A stretch of 64,000 bases of DNA from positions 434,001 through 498,000 of the forward strand of contig JBDOQK010000018.1 of the NCBI GenBank assembly GCA_040437565.1, in the 5' to 3' direction. Within the stretch, counting starts at the first letter, position 1. The number at the start of each line of letters is the position of its first letter. Below are positions 21,173 to 34,699 of this stretch, piece after piece. Source of the DNA: Albugo candida. Lineage: Eukaryota; Oomycota; Peronosporomycetes; Albuginales. Position numbers and translations under genes: made by a program. The notes under the pieces are model-generated. The model did not search any database. It was given only the letters and a program-made list of their open reading frames with translations, and was not told where the DNA came from.

Positions 21173-21288
21173 TATTTGATTCTCGTGGTGCACACGTATT
21201 TATGTATCCACAACACCAGTTTAGGTACTTACCTGATCGTGAGCCGCGCGTGTTTCGATAGACACTCGACACGCGACATCACTGCGAA
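21173..21288. promoter_or_regulatory. Shared divergent promoter of hslV and striatin
   Basis: Only 116 bp separate the two start codons, so both core promoters and 5' leaders must lie here or overlap the other gene. I see no TATA box. Confidence 0.5.
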
Positions 21289-24022
21289 ATGGAAAGCGTA
21301 GACAGCGCCTTACGATTCCTCCAAAAGCAATTTTCAGGATTCGAAAATGAAGCGATACAATGGAGTATTGAGAGAAGATGTTTAGAGGATAAAGTCAAAG
21401 AACTCGAGAATGAAAAAGTAGAACAAGAAGACCGATTCAAAGATGCTTTATTGCGCATCAAAATGCTCGAATTTGCACTACGGCAGGTTTCTGGACACAG
21501 TTTAGACGCTGATCTAATGAATGCATAACGTTTTTAGCTGTGTAGGAGCGCGGTCGATATTTGGTGTCGCCTGCACCGGTGACAAGCGTTTCGAATGTAT
21601 ACGCACGCAGAACGGCTTCCACTAGTAATAGTAATGGGCCATCAAATAGCGGTAATGGACACTTCAGAAAAACACCGTCTGGAGCAGAGATATTTCGACG
21701 TGTTTCTAGTGGCACTGAGCGAGCGCAAGAGACCGTTCAGTATACGACGCATTCGGATCCACCATCAAGCGAAAGCAAAATGGAGTCTCAAGTTTATCGA
21801 CTGGATGGAAATCTGAATGCGAAGAATAAATTACTGGAAACTGAAATCTCCCGTGAGATTTCGCGTCCTAAACGAAATTCACGGGTGAACATTAGCGGTA
21901 ATTCCGTGACAACGGATGGTACTGTAGCGAGATATCAGGGATGATAGCGGTATGACTTCCGTTATGTACAGAGTCATCCGCAAATAAGCCCTTTAGCATT
22001 CCTCAAGCAGCAAAAAGCAACCAATGCACACACAAGCTCAAAGTTAAGCTGCTCGGTCATCTGGTACGATTGCATACTTCACTCGAGCCAATCACGCCAA
22101 ATTCACTCTCAATGTAACTTCTAGGATGCAGTACGTTCACTATGTTTTCATCCAACGGAACCAATAGTAGTTTCAGGTAGTGAAGACTGCACCGTTCGAT
22201 TATGGAATTTGGCTGGAATGAGCAATGGACCACCGGCGCAGCGGTTGTGAAAATCTAGTCATTCCACTGCCCTACTGGAGTTACGCTGATATATCATGTG
22301 CATGGTTAGATCAGCAGAGCTAGATTCTTTTATCACTTTGCGTAAGCACAGCGATTGTGTACTCGCCGTATCCATGATCAGTTCAGAAAATTATCCGGGT
22401 GCTCAGCCTGAGCGACTTGGAGCGTTCGCGACAGCTGGACGTGATGGGTCTATATCACTGGTTGAAATTCCACAATTGGATACAGAGAAAGTCGAACCTT
22501 ACACGTATGAGGNNNNNNNNNNNNNNNNNNNNNNNNNNNNNNNNNNNNNNNNNNNNNNNNNNNNNNNNNNNNNNNNNNNNNNNNNNNNNNNNNNNNNNNN
22601 NNNNNNNNNNNNCACTCTCAATGTAACTTCTAGGATGCAGTACGTTCACTATGTTTTCATCCAACGGAACCAATAGTAGTTTCAGGTAGTGAAGACTGCA
22701 CCGTTCGATTATGGAATTTGGCTGGAATGAGCAATGGACCACCGGCGCAGCGGTTGTGAAAATCTAGTCATTCCACTGCCCTACTGGAGTTACGCTGATA
22801 TATCATGTGCATGGTTAGATCAGCAGAGCTAGATTCTTTTATCACTTTGCGTAAGCACAGCGATTGTGTACTCGCCGTATCCATGATCAGTTCAGAAAAT
22901 TATCCGGGTGCTCAGCCTGAGCGACTTGGAGCGTTCGCGACAGCTGGACGTGATGGGTCTATATCACTGGTTGAAATTCCACAATTGGATACAGAGAAAG
23001 TCGAACCTTACACGTATGAGGAGTATCAAGAGCTTAAAGTCTACACAGAGAAAAAGGCACACGATGACGCTATTTGGCATTTACACGCCCACCCGTTATC
23101 AAACATCTTGTTTTCGGCTGGGGCGGATGGTGTAGTGAGGACTTGGGGAATTAATAAAGGTGCGAAAATCGTGTAGAGACCCAGAAAGAATCATGTCTCA
23201 CCCTTGTTGCATACTTATAGAAATCGCCTTGAAAAGTGAGCTCCGATGTACGTCAAACTATGACTCACAAGCCACAGGTACGACGAAAGTTATGGTGTAA
23301 CTGAAGTGCTCAATACGTGACGCAGGCCGCAACGCTGTGGGGGCTCTAGTACCAACATCTGTGCACACTATACTTACAGATACCAAGACTTGTGCAGTTG
23401 GGTACACGTCAGGGGCAATTGGGCAATTTGATTTTCATGGAGAACAACTTATCCAGCTCGTGATGGCGCCAAACATTGATCGATTTGAAGCCAGAGAGGC
23501 TCAAGTCAACAAGGTTACAACCCTCTCACAAATTCCAAAGTCGTGATACTCAAATCTTACTGCTTAGGTTGTTTCTCATCCAACAATGCCACTCATTCTA
23601 GCTGGTCATCAAGATGGACGTATTCGAATTTATGACTTACGCGCAGGTAAAGACATTCTTCACGGCTTGTAGTGACCATTGTATAAGCTGAGCATCATGG
23701 GATAGGCGAATGTATCGCATCAGTCAATGCTCATTTGGATGCGGTATCTTCCGTATCCATAGATGCTGCTGGGCTTGCATTTACATCGATTGGTCATGAC
23801 GGTTCCTTTCGCGTTTGGTCGATCACCGATCGACTTTGTGTCTTTGAACACATGGCAAGTCGATTTTATGAATGTACAATGTAGATATTCCCCAATTTCA
23901 TATTTTGTTCGTAGGCTCACAAATCAAAGTATTCCGAGGCAGCACACGATATCGCTTATCATCCTTCACGCAATTTTATCGCGACAGCAGGAGCGGATGG
24001 TGTCATAAAAGTTTTCCAGTGA
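21289..24022 (+). CDS. STRN: Striatin-family WD40 scaffold (STRIPAK complex)
   Basis: The N-terminal exon (21289-21486) encodes the striatin coiled coil: LRFLQKQFSGFENEAIQW followed by a heptad-rich helix ending RIKMLEFALRQERGRYL. A 59-bp intron follows, then a Ser-rich linker, then WD40 repeats spread over several short exons. Examples are AVRSLCFHPTEPIVVSGSED, ILFSAGADGVVRTWGIN, LILAGHQDGRIRIYDLRAG and the family-typical C-terminus HDIAYHPSRNFIATAGADGV ending KVFQ. Striatins bring PP2A and GCK kinases together in STRIPAK, which controls morphology and signalling. The WD part is interrupted by N run 22513-22612, after which 22106-22512 is repeated (assembly duplicate), so the true gene is about 0.5 kb shorter than the coordinates imply. 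Not every WD exon junction was resolved. Its 3' part is also present as decayed copies at 34.7-35.9 kb and 44.2 kb. Confidence 0.85.
22106..23019. repeat. Assembly duplication inside striatin (22106-22512 = 22613-23019)
   Basis: 407 bases are identical on both sides of N run 22513-22612, at an offset of 507. Continuing the gene from 22512 directly into 23020 leaves one copy of each WD exon, as expected for unmerged contig ends. Confidence 0.88.
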
Positions 24023-24771
24023 TCAGGTTACGATGATATAGAGACATTATCATAGTATTATACTAATTATGGTATGAGAGAGCTCACTATTTAAATCAGT
24101 ATTTGAGTCTTACTTTTCTAGCCCTATATCGTCATCCGATACGTGCGTGTCGCAAAAGTTGCATGTTCGATAAATCGTTAGGCATTACATTGATCAAGCT
24201 TTAGGTCGCATGATCGTGTTTTGACCCTTTTCGAAGCTTCCAGAACAAGCAAAATCCATAAGATCAAGGTCGCTTAGTCGAATTCCTACNNNNNNNNNNN
24301 NNNNNNNNNNNNNNNNNNNNNNNNNNNNNNNNNNNNNNNNNNNNNNNNNNNNNNNNNNNNNNNNNNNNNNNNNNNNNNNNNNNNNNNNNTTCGTAGGCTC
24401 ACAAATCAAAGTATTCCGAGGCAGCACACGATATCGCTTATCATCCTTCACGCAATTTTATCGCGACAGCAGGAGCGGATGGTGTCATAAAAGTTTTCCA
24501 GTGATCAGGTTACGATGATATAGAGACATTATCATAGTATTATACTAATTATGGTATGAGAGAGCTCACTATTTAAATCAGTATTTGAGTCTTACTTTTC
24601 TAGCCCTATATCGTCATCCGATACGTGCGTGTCGCAAAAGTTGCATGTTCGATAAATCGTTAGGCATTACATTGATCAAGCTTTAGGTCGCATGATCGTG
24701 TTTTGACCCTTTTCGAAGCTTCCAGAACAAGCAAAATCCATAAGATCAAGGTCGCTTAGTCGAATTCCTAC
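23908..24771. repeat. Assembly duplication at the striatin 3' end (23908-24289 = 24390-24771)
   Basis: 382 bases are identical across N run 24290-24389, at an offset of 482. The right copy contains a second, spurious last striatin exon and a second copy of the first regulatory module of unit A. Confidence 0.88.
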
Positions 24772-24930
24772 GTTTTTCGAACATCTAGAACCTATTCTCG
24801 CTCATAGGTATAAAGACAGTGTTCAGTCAGCACGATCGATCGATAATATCAATACATTTTACAAGCTACACGTCGCGTAGTCGTAGCTCTACCCTTTCGA
24901 ATGTTCCAGAACAAAATTCTAGCTCAAATG
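24686..24930. promoter_or_regulatory. Array A: three HSE-like modules upstream of phosphoesterase A
   Basis: A module of roughly 50-70 bp is repeated with the order GGTCGC / TAGTCG, then a pyrimidine run ending CCTTTTCGAA, then a core GAAnnTTCnnGAA, then TTCTAGCTCA-like bases. Cores: GAAGCTTCCAGAA at 24715-24727 (perfect; an artefact duplicate lies at 24233), GAACATCTAGAA at 24779-24790 (degenerate, one base short) and GAATGTTCCAGAA at 24899-24911 (perfect). GAAnnTTCnnGAA is the canonical trimeric binding site of heat-shock factors. Related arrays precede the two paralogues. Whether HSF binds is inference. Confidence 0.6.
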
Positions 24931-25030
24931 TGCCACATCAACGGGGGTCAAGATGTAACTCTTCTGTATCAGTCAACATTTGAAGGAAATCAATATATGA
25001 TTCACTTTCAATACGCGACGGATATAACAA

Positions 25031-26778
25031 ATGAGTACCGACAACTGCATTGCTGCATCACACACGGGACTTAAGCCTTTATATAGAAAAGGTAGTGGGC
25101 GTATAGTCCAATTCACAGACGTTCATTTGGCTCTCAAATACAAGGGAACTCCCGAGAATAACTATCTTGATAAGGTCGAACCTGACGTCAAATACGGATT
25201 GGATCCCGGTGTCGAGTTGCTGGAAGCTGCATTAGAATGTGCGAAAAAAGTGATCCCAAAGCCGAACTTTTTCTTGTATAATGGTGATTCCGTTATCCAC
25301 GAGGGGAAACACGAAAATGAAAAAAAAGAAAAATTACATTTTCCAAGAACATATAAGTACCATAATAAGGTAATTGGCGCAGTTATGAGTCGCCTACGTA
25401 AGACCTATCCCAACTTGGATAAAAGTCGTTTTTTTGCCCTCGCCGTTGGGAATATGGAAACAAGTAAGAAATGTTTTCCAAACTGGTTTTGTAACTAACC
25501 TGTGGCGCATTATAGTCCCAGACTACGCGATGGACGTCACTGATGGACAAGAGATCAATCCAACTTTAAGCGAAATCAAACAAGGCTTTGAAAACGTACT
25601 CCTAGAAGGAGAAGAACAAGATTTTGTAAGACGTGGATACTCAAGGCGACAGATCGAAGATGGACTGTGGATGATCACACTGAATACGGCTGTCTACCAC
25701 CCGAGGCGCTCGGGCGATAGTAAAAATGGCAATCTCGAAGATCCACTTGGACAATTTGCATGGTTGAGAAAGACGTTGAGATCGATTGAACAAGAAAGGG
25801 AAAATTCATTAATATGTGGCCACGTTCCCCCGGTTCTGGCTTTGGCTGATGGAGTACAACAATGGGAAAAGGAATATATCGAAACGTATAAAAAAATCAT
25901 CACGGACTTCGCCGGCACTATCAAAGCTCAATTGTTTGGACACACGCATGATCACGAAATCCGTGATTATAAGGTTCCGCTCTACATTTCCGGACCCATT
26001 TCACCTTTGCACAAAGTTAATCCATCATTTACTGTTTGGGAATATGACAAGAAAACGTTTGAGATTCTAGATTCTCATGTCTACGGAACATTGGATCTGA
26101 AGAATTGGGGATACAGGTTCAGCGCAGTAAAGTAAGGACTCCAAATTACTCACAAGAATGTATACGAGTTCTCACGCTACGTTTATTTGTAGATCGTACG
26201 GGCTGACCGATCTGAGGAAAGGCAGCTTGGTGAAGCTACGCAATTACTTTGTCGATGAAGGAAATTTCAACCAAGAACAATTTAATCACTTTCATCTTCA
26301 AAGATATGTATACAGAGGATATAACCTCGACAACAAAGACAATTTAGTGGCGCCCGCCAATGTGAAAAAGTGCGACCACGTGGCATGTCTAGCCGCTATA
26401 CGATGTGCTTTCAAAAAGTGGTATAGCGATATTGTAGAACTCCAAGAATGTCACATCAAAGAACGGGCACATTTCGCGAGCAAGGGATTTAGAATTGAAG
26501 AGGACATGAGAATATTCAAAGAGACTGCTAAGGAAGTAGCCAGAAGAGAGAAAAAGTTGACCAGAAAGTATACCAGCACGGCGCGTATATTGTACCCTTC
26601 TAATGAGACTGGCCTCAAGGAAGAGCCTACATACAACCCTCTGTCGACTTGCGCTACTGTTTTCATGATGGTGATTGTACTCGCCGTCATTGTTCTCGTG
26701 TTGGATAAAGTTTTTGGAATCAAGTCTCGATGGACAAGATTGGTGAAAGGGATGCAGACGGAGAATCGAAGGCAATGA
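25031..26778 (+). CDS. Phosphoesterase A: acid-sphingomyelinase / endopolyphosphatase-like metallophosphoesterase with C-terminal membrane anchor
   Basis: Three exons (25031-25463, 25516-26131, 26193-26778) give 544 aa. Calcineurin-type motifs come in order: GRIVQFTDVHL (DxH), YNGDSVIHE (GD...H), GNMET, CGHVPP and FGHTHDHE. The second half carries a smaller conserved domain with cysteines and then one hydrophobic span (CATVFMMVIVLAVIVLVL) followed by a basic tail GIKSRWTR. Spacing of the motifs and the GHxPP/GHxH pair match acid sphingomyelinase-like phosphodiesterases and yeast Ppn1-type endopolyphosphatases. The usual GNHE or GNND motif is GNMET, so the His (or second Asn) after GN is missing while the metal-binding Asn stays. 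No signal peptide is visible at the chosen ATG, which follows the promoter array directly. The substrate is unknown. First of three tandem paralogues. Confidence 0.82.
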
Positions 26779-29700
26779 AAGTAGCACCATGATTTACGAT
26801 AGGAAACACCGTTACCTCTCAATATACTTTTCATTTTACTCCACTATTGCTTGACGTTTGTAAAAGTATATGTATTTTTGCTGAAATGTTGATGCGGCAT
26901 TCCCATTACTTGAAAGCTGCTAATGCGTTCTACTTAGTGTTCACCAAATTTGCATCAGAACGAAAGGGATCGCATGGAGATAGGACAGTGAAAGCGAGGA
27001 TGCTTCGCCACAATTCCCGATATCATATCTATCCGCAACACGCATTATGCTTCACGTTGTAGCAGATGTGCCTTGTGACTTCGTACAAGCAATTAAATAA
27101 TTCCGTCTTCTCGAGCATGGCACATACTGCCGGATATGGCGTCCATATCTCCCATGCTACTGGTAAGTAGGATTCTATTTAGCATCGAAAGCATATGAAG
27201 ATGTCAGATATAATCAAAGGACATGAAGTTACCGCGTTTGTATCCGCTGCCATAGTCTTCCTTGATGCTTTATGGATGGATGATCTTTTCGCAGATGACA
27301 AGCACGTCCTTAGAGTGAATACATTCATTTGTTACTGAACCATCCCCATAATTCATGCGTCTGAGACAGTTTTGTCCCATTCGGATTGCAGGAGCACGTG
27401 TGGGTCTACTGGAGAAAGCAGGCAGAAGTGTCTTGGATCTGGCAGAATGCACCAAACGGGGCATCATGATAGTTCCTTTGGTTCGCAACGTTCTCAAGCC
27501 ACCAACTTGCGACACACAAAACGTACAAACGAATGATTGTGCGTCTTGCCACTTACTGTTCACAATTACTGTGCGACGCCACCAAGGCCGTCATTGTAGT
27601 CGACCCGTTTGTTACAATTGTTCCAGTGTCATTTAGAGTGAAAATACCCTCCCGGATATCTAGAGGGTCAAAAGCAACAATTCTTTCCATTGATGTCTCT
27701 TGTAGACCATGAACTGAACATCCTACGGAGCAACTTGATAGATGCTTTTAAAAGAAGCCTTGACATATCTTTGCTCCGAATAATGCGCTTGTGAGCCACG
27801 CACAGATCTGATAAGCTTCTTCAAGGCAGCCATTTTTGTCGCTAAAGTTTCATCCCTCCCCCTCTTTTAATAATGAATGATGACAGAAAACTGATGCAGC
27901 AATTGCTGCCTGACGTGTGAAATATCATGGCATCTCATCTCCCTCGCTCCAGTTTGCACCATGGCCAAAGAAGTTCGTGCCACCAAATGGGAGTAATAGC
28001 GACCAGTATGACTCTGAGAAAAGACCGGAATAGCCAAATCAGCCACATCCCATTCCCTGAGCATCGTCTCAGTCAGCGAAATCACCATCATATGCTACGT
28101 TTAAGCAGCAAAATGCAATTGAGCCATATGGCGTTCACACTCCTCGAAACGCATATGCCCCACACATAAACGGATCTTTCGTAGGCAAAATTGTCGCTTG
28201 CTAGATCACAAGTAATGCCACCATATACAGCAGAGGTAAGTAGCGCTGTACAAGAAATTACCAGTACTTCCACAAGCGGTGATACGAGCAATTTNNNNNN
28301 NNNNNNNNNNNNNNNNNNNNNNNNNNNNNNNNNNNNNNNNNNNNNNNNNNNNNNNNNNNNNNNNNNNNNNNNNNNNNNNNNNNNNNNNNNNNNNTGAGCG
28401 AGATTAGAGCCTACAGAATCAATACTTCTTGGGACCGCTCATGACCGATGGATTCCGACTAAAATTGCTACGGCAAGTATCTCATCTTCAGCATGACAAA
28501 GAACGAAACCGAAAGTGATTTGCTCGCGTGGATCGTTCCACTCTGATTGTGTCGACTTCATTTGAACGATAAGACTGATCAATTCTCTGCGTAGTGAATT
28601 CTGACGTATTTTCGCGATTAGAGCGAATAGGGAATGGTCGCATCTCGTAGACGTCGAATTTGCAGAGAATTACTCAAGATCCCGACTCTTAAGCAAAAGA
28701 TGCGATCAATTTGCACAGCCAATCAGAAACCCAGACTTTTAATAGATTGGTTAATCTTCGGTTAAAAAAAGCTGATTTAAGAAAGACTTAAGCCCGTCAG
28801 TTTCCTTCCATCAATCACATATCCGCAAGATCATATCCCAGTGATAGCATTTGAAACAGATTGTACTCATCTCCTGTGCTAAGATCAATATTAAGAAAGT
28901 ATCCGTACCTGTCAGAATGATGGACATATCATATTGAGTAGTGATTCGGGACCAATCGATATCGCTCCATCGGCATATTATTGGTATCATTCGGATTGGA
29001 TCGTCCGACACTCGATGGATTGAATCATATTTCATCACGTTCTAAGCCACGGGTTCATATCCGGTTTTTTTAATTCAGAAAATATGTTGATAGATTCTCT
29101 ATTTACAATAAATAGTTTGTTGATCCATATCGCTCTTCTGTGTGTATTTGAAACAAAGCGACAGTGTAAAAACGTTGAATCTGCGCAAGTTGTGTGTATG
29201 CATTTGTTCTTGTGCTAAACATTGACCCATTGCGTATATAAAGCAATGAAAAGAAATTGACTCTAATTGCTCGTGGCTACGAATTCAGTCAACAGATGTT
29301 TAGGATTGCAAGCGTTGTATTTACGATGATGAAGGCTTATCCTCCTCAGAAGAGCTAAAAAATTGGATGAAAAGAAAAAAATTATTCGACCTTTTGATAC
29401 TTTTGAATTGTGGATTGCTTCTGTCGTAAGGTGCCTTCATGCTCATGCGGCTCTCATGCCGTCGTACTACATACTTGTCAAATGGGTTGCATGTTTAAGG
29501 CCCTGTATACGATACTTGGCATTCAGCAAAGTAGAACTCAATGGAATCCNNNNNNNNNNNNNNNNNNNNNNNNNNNNNNNNNNNNNNNNNNNNNNNNNNN
29601 NNNNNNNNNNNNNNNNNNNNNNNNNNNNNNNNNNNNNNNNNNNNNNNNNGGGTTGCATGTTTAAGGCCCTGTATACGATACTTGGCATTCAGCAAAGTAG

Positions 29701-32700
29701 AACTCAATGGAATCCTCGTTCTCGCTCATGTAGCCTTTTTAGTTCACCCTCGTAACCATCCGCAGGATAACTATCCTTCAAAAATCGGCACTCTCGGGTC
29801 GGTAGGATTTTTCTTCATATTTTCTATGAGTTTTCAAGTTCCGCTCAAAGTATTTATTGCGATCCCGTTAATACAACCATTCAAACTTCATATGATGGAT
29901 ATTTACCAGCATTTAAGATGTGATACATAATTCCAAATATTTGTTGCCAAACGGGTTTACCAGCAAAGTTACAGACTTTGCATTCTCTAGTGCTTTCTCT
30001 GACAGTATTTCAGTCACAGCATAAAATATCGATGCTGCTAATGACTTACCTACTAGAGCACTTGATGAAGTACCATGGAACAATTTTGCAAGAATCCTTT
30101 TTTTTCAAAAAGCAATGCGAGGTGTTGTGAATATACAAAACTTCCGATTCCTGAACTTGTAATCCTTTTTTCCAGCGTATAACACATAGGTGAATATGCT
30201 GAGGTCCACGAGGCATGTGTCAAAATCCAATCACAATGCTTGAAGATTGACGAGGGTAATATGGAAGGTTCTCAACTGTCAAATGAGGTCCTTATCATAT
30301 GCCAGATACAAAGCGTGCAATCTTCTTGACAATGTCCCTTTGAAGCGACCAGCCTATATGAGCAGCGTCGGATATTTGAATTATATTCCGACTTCAATCA
30401 TCCAAAATCTATGGAGCGTGCGTTGACCGAATGACTTGTAAACATTACCGAAACGTTTTTGTATCTTCAATTCCCTTGCAGCTATACGTATTGCGTCAGA
30501 AATAATTGGTTTACTGGAAGACCCTTTCAACACGTCTCCTGTGCTGCTCGGAAATCTATTATCAGCATTACACCTTGATAGATGATCGATTCATATGGGT
30601 AACAGCCATAATGACATGCTCACGTATCATAACCTGACGTATATCCATGATACGAGGCCTCGTTTACGCCGTAGAAGAATCAGAGGTTGTATAGCTTCGA
30701 TGATATCATGGCAGACCAATGATTGGATGGTGCTGATGTCCAAGTAGCACTTCCGACCCAAACAGCGCTCCATTTCGTTGTACAATCCTTACAAAGACTC
30801 TGTTAACGCAGATATAAGCTCCATCTAGTGACTAGTAAAGCTAGCTCTTACAGGTAAGTCAAGCAATTTGCCTAAATCAATGAATAGCGTCGACGTGATA
30901 TAAGCAGCGCACTTGCACATAATCGAAGAATCTTTCGAGTGACGTCTGCCCTGCGATGGAACCCATGGGATTGCTTCGTACCTATTCCATTTGGTCATAT
31001 CTGGTACAGTGCTTTCTGTGAGATCATGCGAATCATCGTGCTTCCATTCTTTCTAGTTCACGATATCGTGTGATGTTCGCTCCGTGTTTATTCTTTGCTG
31101 CTTGAGCAGGACTTGGTATATCAAATGCACCTATATCTTTCTGTCATGCTTTCTTGTGTCAAGGGCAATAGCCGGAGTAATATATCAATTGCATCCGTCA
31201 GCATTCCGGTAATGCAAAGATATCGTATCGATTGAGGCGCACGACAGCAGCAGATGAGATGTGTGGTCAGTTAGAAAATGAGCATCGAAAGAGAACGGTG
31301 TTGGTTGAATTGCACTAGATTACTTGAGCGCCAATGTCTTTGCAAGAGCTTTGCCGTAATCTAAGCAATATATTGTCAGACTTTCATCATTTCCTTCACG
31401 GGTTTGTTCGACGCTCTTGCTACTTCAGTGTCTTCATCATATTTTGCAAGAATCTCCTTGTTGTATTCAAAAGTGCAAGTCTTGTATCATACACTCAAAA
31501 CAGATCTTATGAAAACATAGTGTTGATGTCAAATTGTTTCACGATCTCATGCCAAATCCACGCCAATACTTATCCGTTCTAGCATCGAATCGCATTTGTC
31601 CTCGCTATAACTTCGCTAAGCCAAAAGACCAACTCTACCTTGACCACCGTCAAAAGCTCTTGATGAGCTACTATTTGATATAGATTACGTTGCATATGCA
31701 TCAGTACTAGAGGCTTCATCCGCTCGAGATCTATTGCCCACTAAGTGCTAAATCGGGAGGCTATTGCTGTATGGCCATTTTTGTCAAGTGGTCATCCACT
31801 AGACCGCAATGATTGCACTTGATGATTGAAAATCCCTTGAGTTCATCCAAGTATGTAAACTTTTCTCATTAACAAGACAGACTGGTTCATACTGGTATCT
31901 TTGGTGATACGTCACGTTTACAAGTTGGTACAAAAAGAGGTCGATGGATTCAATGGACTCCCGACCTGTTCTGTAATTTCCACCTTTACCCGAATCACCA
32001 GATCCCTATTACGAGTTTGTATCCACTCCAACTTTATCTGTCTCGCTTCTGTACGTATTAATGAACAGTCCGCATCGAAATTAAAGTTTGTCAGCTACAG
32101 TCGGAAGAATGTAAACCCATTACGCTAATAATCATCCACTTTCCGGCTATGTTTTAAAAATACGGTGACTTACGAATTCGGTTATACCTTACATAGTCTA
32201 TGATAGTTTTGTAGACCAAATACGCGTTTCAGTTTTGTAAACCTTAGAATGAGAAATGTAGACCGTACACTTGAACTCAAAAGAGTAAAAGTGTTCTTAT
32301 GCAAAATCCTGGTACTGTAGATCCCATTATGTTACTCCATGAAAGTAGATATTCTTCGCCAAATATGTTAACCCATAGTCTTCCGATCACCGCTTGAACA
32401 ATCCCAGTGCATTGATGATTGACGCAGGCTACCCCAGTCTGCACGGTCTACGATAATGTCGTCCCAGATATGATATTCAAAGATGGGATGATCGTTTTAC
32501 ATCGAACCAGATGTTTAGTGACGTATGGTCTATTTGCTACCTCCAATTTCCCAAGACATCACTTTCCGCAGATGTACGGTCCAACTCGGGACTTATATCA
32601 AATACCGCATATCCCATTAATAGTTTTTGATACACGAGTGTGACAGTAGTTAAACAAGCCCGAAATAATGGGAGTAAAGAATCAAAATGTACATGTAGAC

Positions 32701-34557
32701 ACCGGCTCACTTTCGCTCAAATGTGTCGTACTATCAAGACATCAAACCCAAACGGCCGAAACAGCTTCTTAGTGACGCAAACATAATAGTGGCCTATTTT
32801 TGATGATGCTAATTGGCCCATATTCTCTGTGCTACTTGGTCGCCAGATCAGCCTTATTGAAAATACTTCGTATATATCGAGATGCCGACATCACCTTTTT
32901 TATTACAAAATTTTCTTCCATGTCCATGCACCGTGGTCGAGGCGTTGCTACATCTCAATCAAATCTTTAAACGAGTATCACCATTATAAGTCTTCTGCGG
33001 CATCAGCCAACCTACTTATCAAAGGGTGAGAGGCTCTTAACATCATCACGATAGACTCATGGGGCTGAATTAAAAGATGAGATCAGTCTGAGCCATCTGA
33101 AGAATCTATCATGTATCGATTGGGGATATGATGAAAAACGCACTGGACTTCTTTAGACTGGTCTAAACCATCAGGATCAGTATGGCTGTCGAAGTATTGC
33201 CGAATTAAGCATTTAGCGAAAGTAAGGGGTATGTCTTAGCAAGCGTAGCCGAGAACTACGTGTCAAGATTCAATTCATCCGACGGTTTCCAACTTCATTG
33301 TCTGCCTCTTTCTTCCAAAGATGGAGCTAGTAGTGACATATCAGTATTTACTTGACCGCTGCAATTGCTTCACTTAATACAGATGGGCACATTGCGATGA
33401 GCACCAGACGACACGATGATGTAGAATTACAATGAAATAGTTGATCTGTTGATGAGGAGACACTCGTCTTTTTCAGATAGTGCCCATTTTGATTTGTTCA
33501 ATTCATTCGCGCAAGACAAAACTGTCACAGTAGTCGCATAGAAGCCATTGGAAGTAGGAAGATTGAGTAACATCAACTATCATTCCGAAACTCCTTCAGT
33601 ACCCACGCGATATAAAAGATTGAGATAGTAGCAAAAGGTGAAAAATGCCATCTGTAGCGGAAACTGTGCTTTTGATGCATATATTGAGAAGTCCTGACAT
33701 GAATATCTAATGATGCAGCTGTATGTGTCAGCATAATTGTTGATACAGAACAGTTCTGCATCTAGCTGGAAGAAGTATATCATTATAAAGGCAAATTATC
33801 GAAGATATAGAGCGGTCATCACATTTGATCACCGAAGTCATCAAAGCTCAATTTTCGACCGTGGATGCATTCGAACACGTCCGTTTGGGCCTTTAGAAGT
33901 GGTTGCTGCACGCTGTACTGTTGGATTAAATCCAACATAATGCAAGATAGTCGACGGATAGCGATCATGTTCCAACTGGGACAAACATCTACTTACCGAG
34001 AAAGATTCCGCTTTCCACGATACAACTTGCCTAGATCGAACCGTCTTACTTTTTGGGCTTCATGGTGCTCCTAATCAGCCTAAACACATTGATCGGACTC
34101 ATAAGAGCTGTCTAAACGCGATGAATTTTGTATCCATTGTCACTGACCAGAATCTTAATAGTAGTTGGTAGTTAGATGATGAGTGCTTGGTGACATGTCG
34201 TGCTGATATATTTTGTCTTTTTTAAGTGGTGCTGTACTCAAGCCGACCTCATGAGTTGTTAAACAAAGTGGGCAGCTTTAGGGCATGTTCTGCCCAATTC
34301 TCAAGATTGTGGATGAATATCATCTTACGTATCCAACCATTATAAGCAGCCTAGAGCACAAGCTAGATATATCCGTTTTGTGACATCTTATTTTCATTTT
34401 CTGATCGTTCTTATTCGTTTAGTGATTCCATGATCCCACTCGTGCTCAATCTTGGATAGATTTTACGTTTCTATTAATGAAGATTCGACGGATTTGGAAA
34501 TGTGTTCTTTGCTAAGGCTCGTCTCGTAGCATCTTTTAGGGTGTTTGATGCTCACCC
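26779..34557 (-). pseudogene. Unit A spacer: decayed minus-strand gene and non-coding DNA
   Basis: No intact gene is seen over 7.8 kb. Short minus-strand stretches still read like protein, for example an ATG at about 27690 with MERIVAFDPLDIREGIFTL, one near 29038, and a possible first exon from about 33968 (MIAIRRLSCIMLDLIQQ), but all are soon interrupted. The same landmarks recur in order in the unit B spacer (28.8 kb with 40.5 kb; 30.2 kb with 42.5 kb; 30.9 kb with 43.0 kb), showing a common origin. The identity of the ancestral gene is not recognisable. N run 28295-28394 is not flanked by a duplicate, so it is a true gap. Confidence 0.5.
29484..29715. repeat. Assembly duplication around N run 29550-29649
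   Basis: 29484-29549 equals 29650-29715 (66 bases, offset 166) across the N run; unmerged contig overlap. Confidence 0.85.
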
Positions 34558-34699
34558 TTGTCGCAGTTTGGACTAATTATCTTCCATGAAAGCAGAGGGC
34601 GTTCTAGACTTCAGGACCTTCTTCGAATGAGAACAAAAAGAGTACAGCATGGGCATGCAGCACTCAGAGCGTTCGATTCCGTCAATCGCAGGAACTGGA

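Noticed and set aside
27520-27630. Plus-strand stretch resembling a FYVE zinc finger (DCASCHLLF...RRHQGRHC...VCYNC)
   Set aside because: The RRHHCRxCG signature is not matched properly, no gene frame surrounds it, and the minus strand here reads better as part of the decayed gene shared with unit B.
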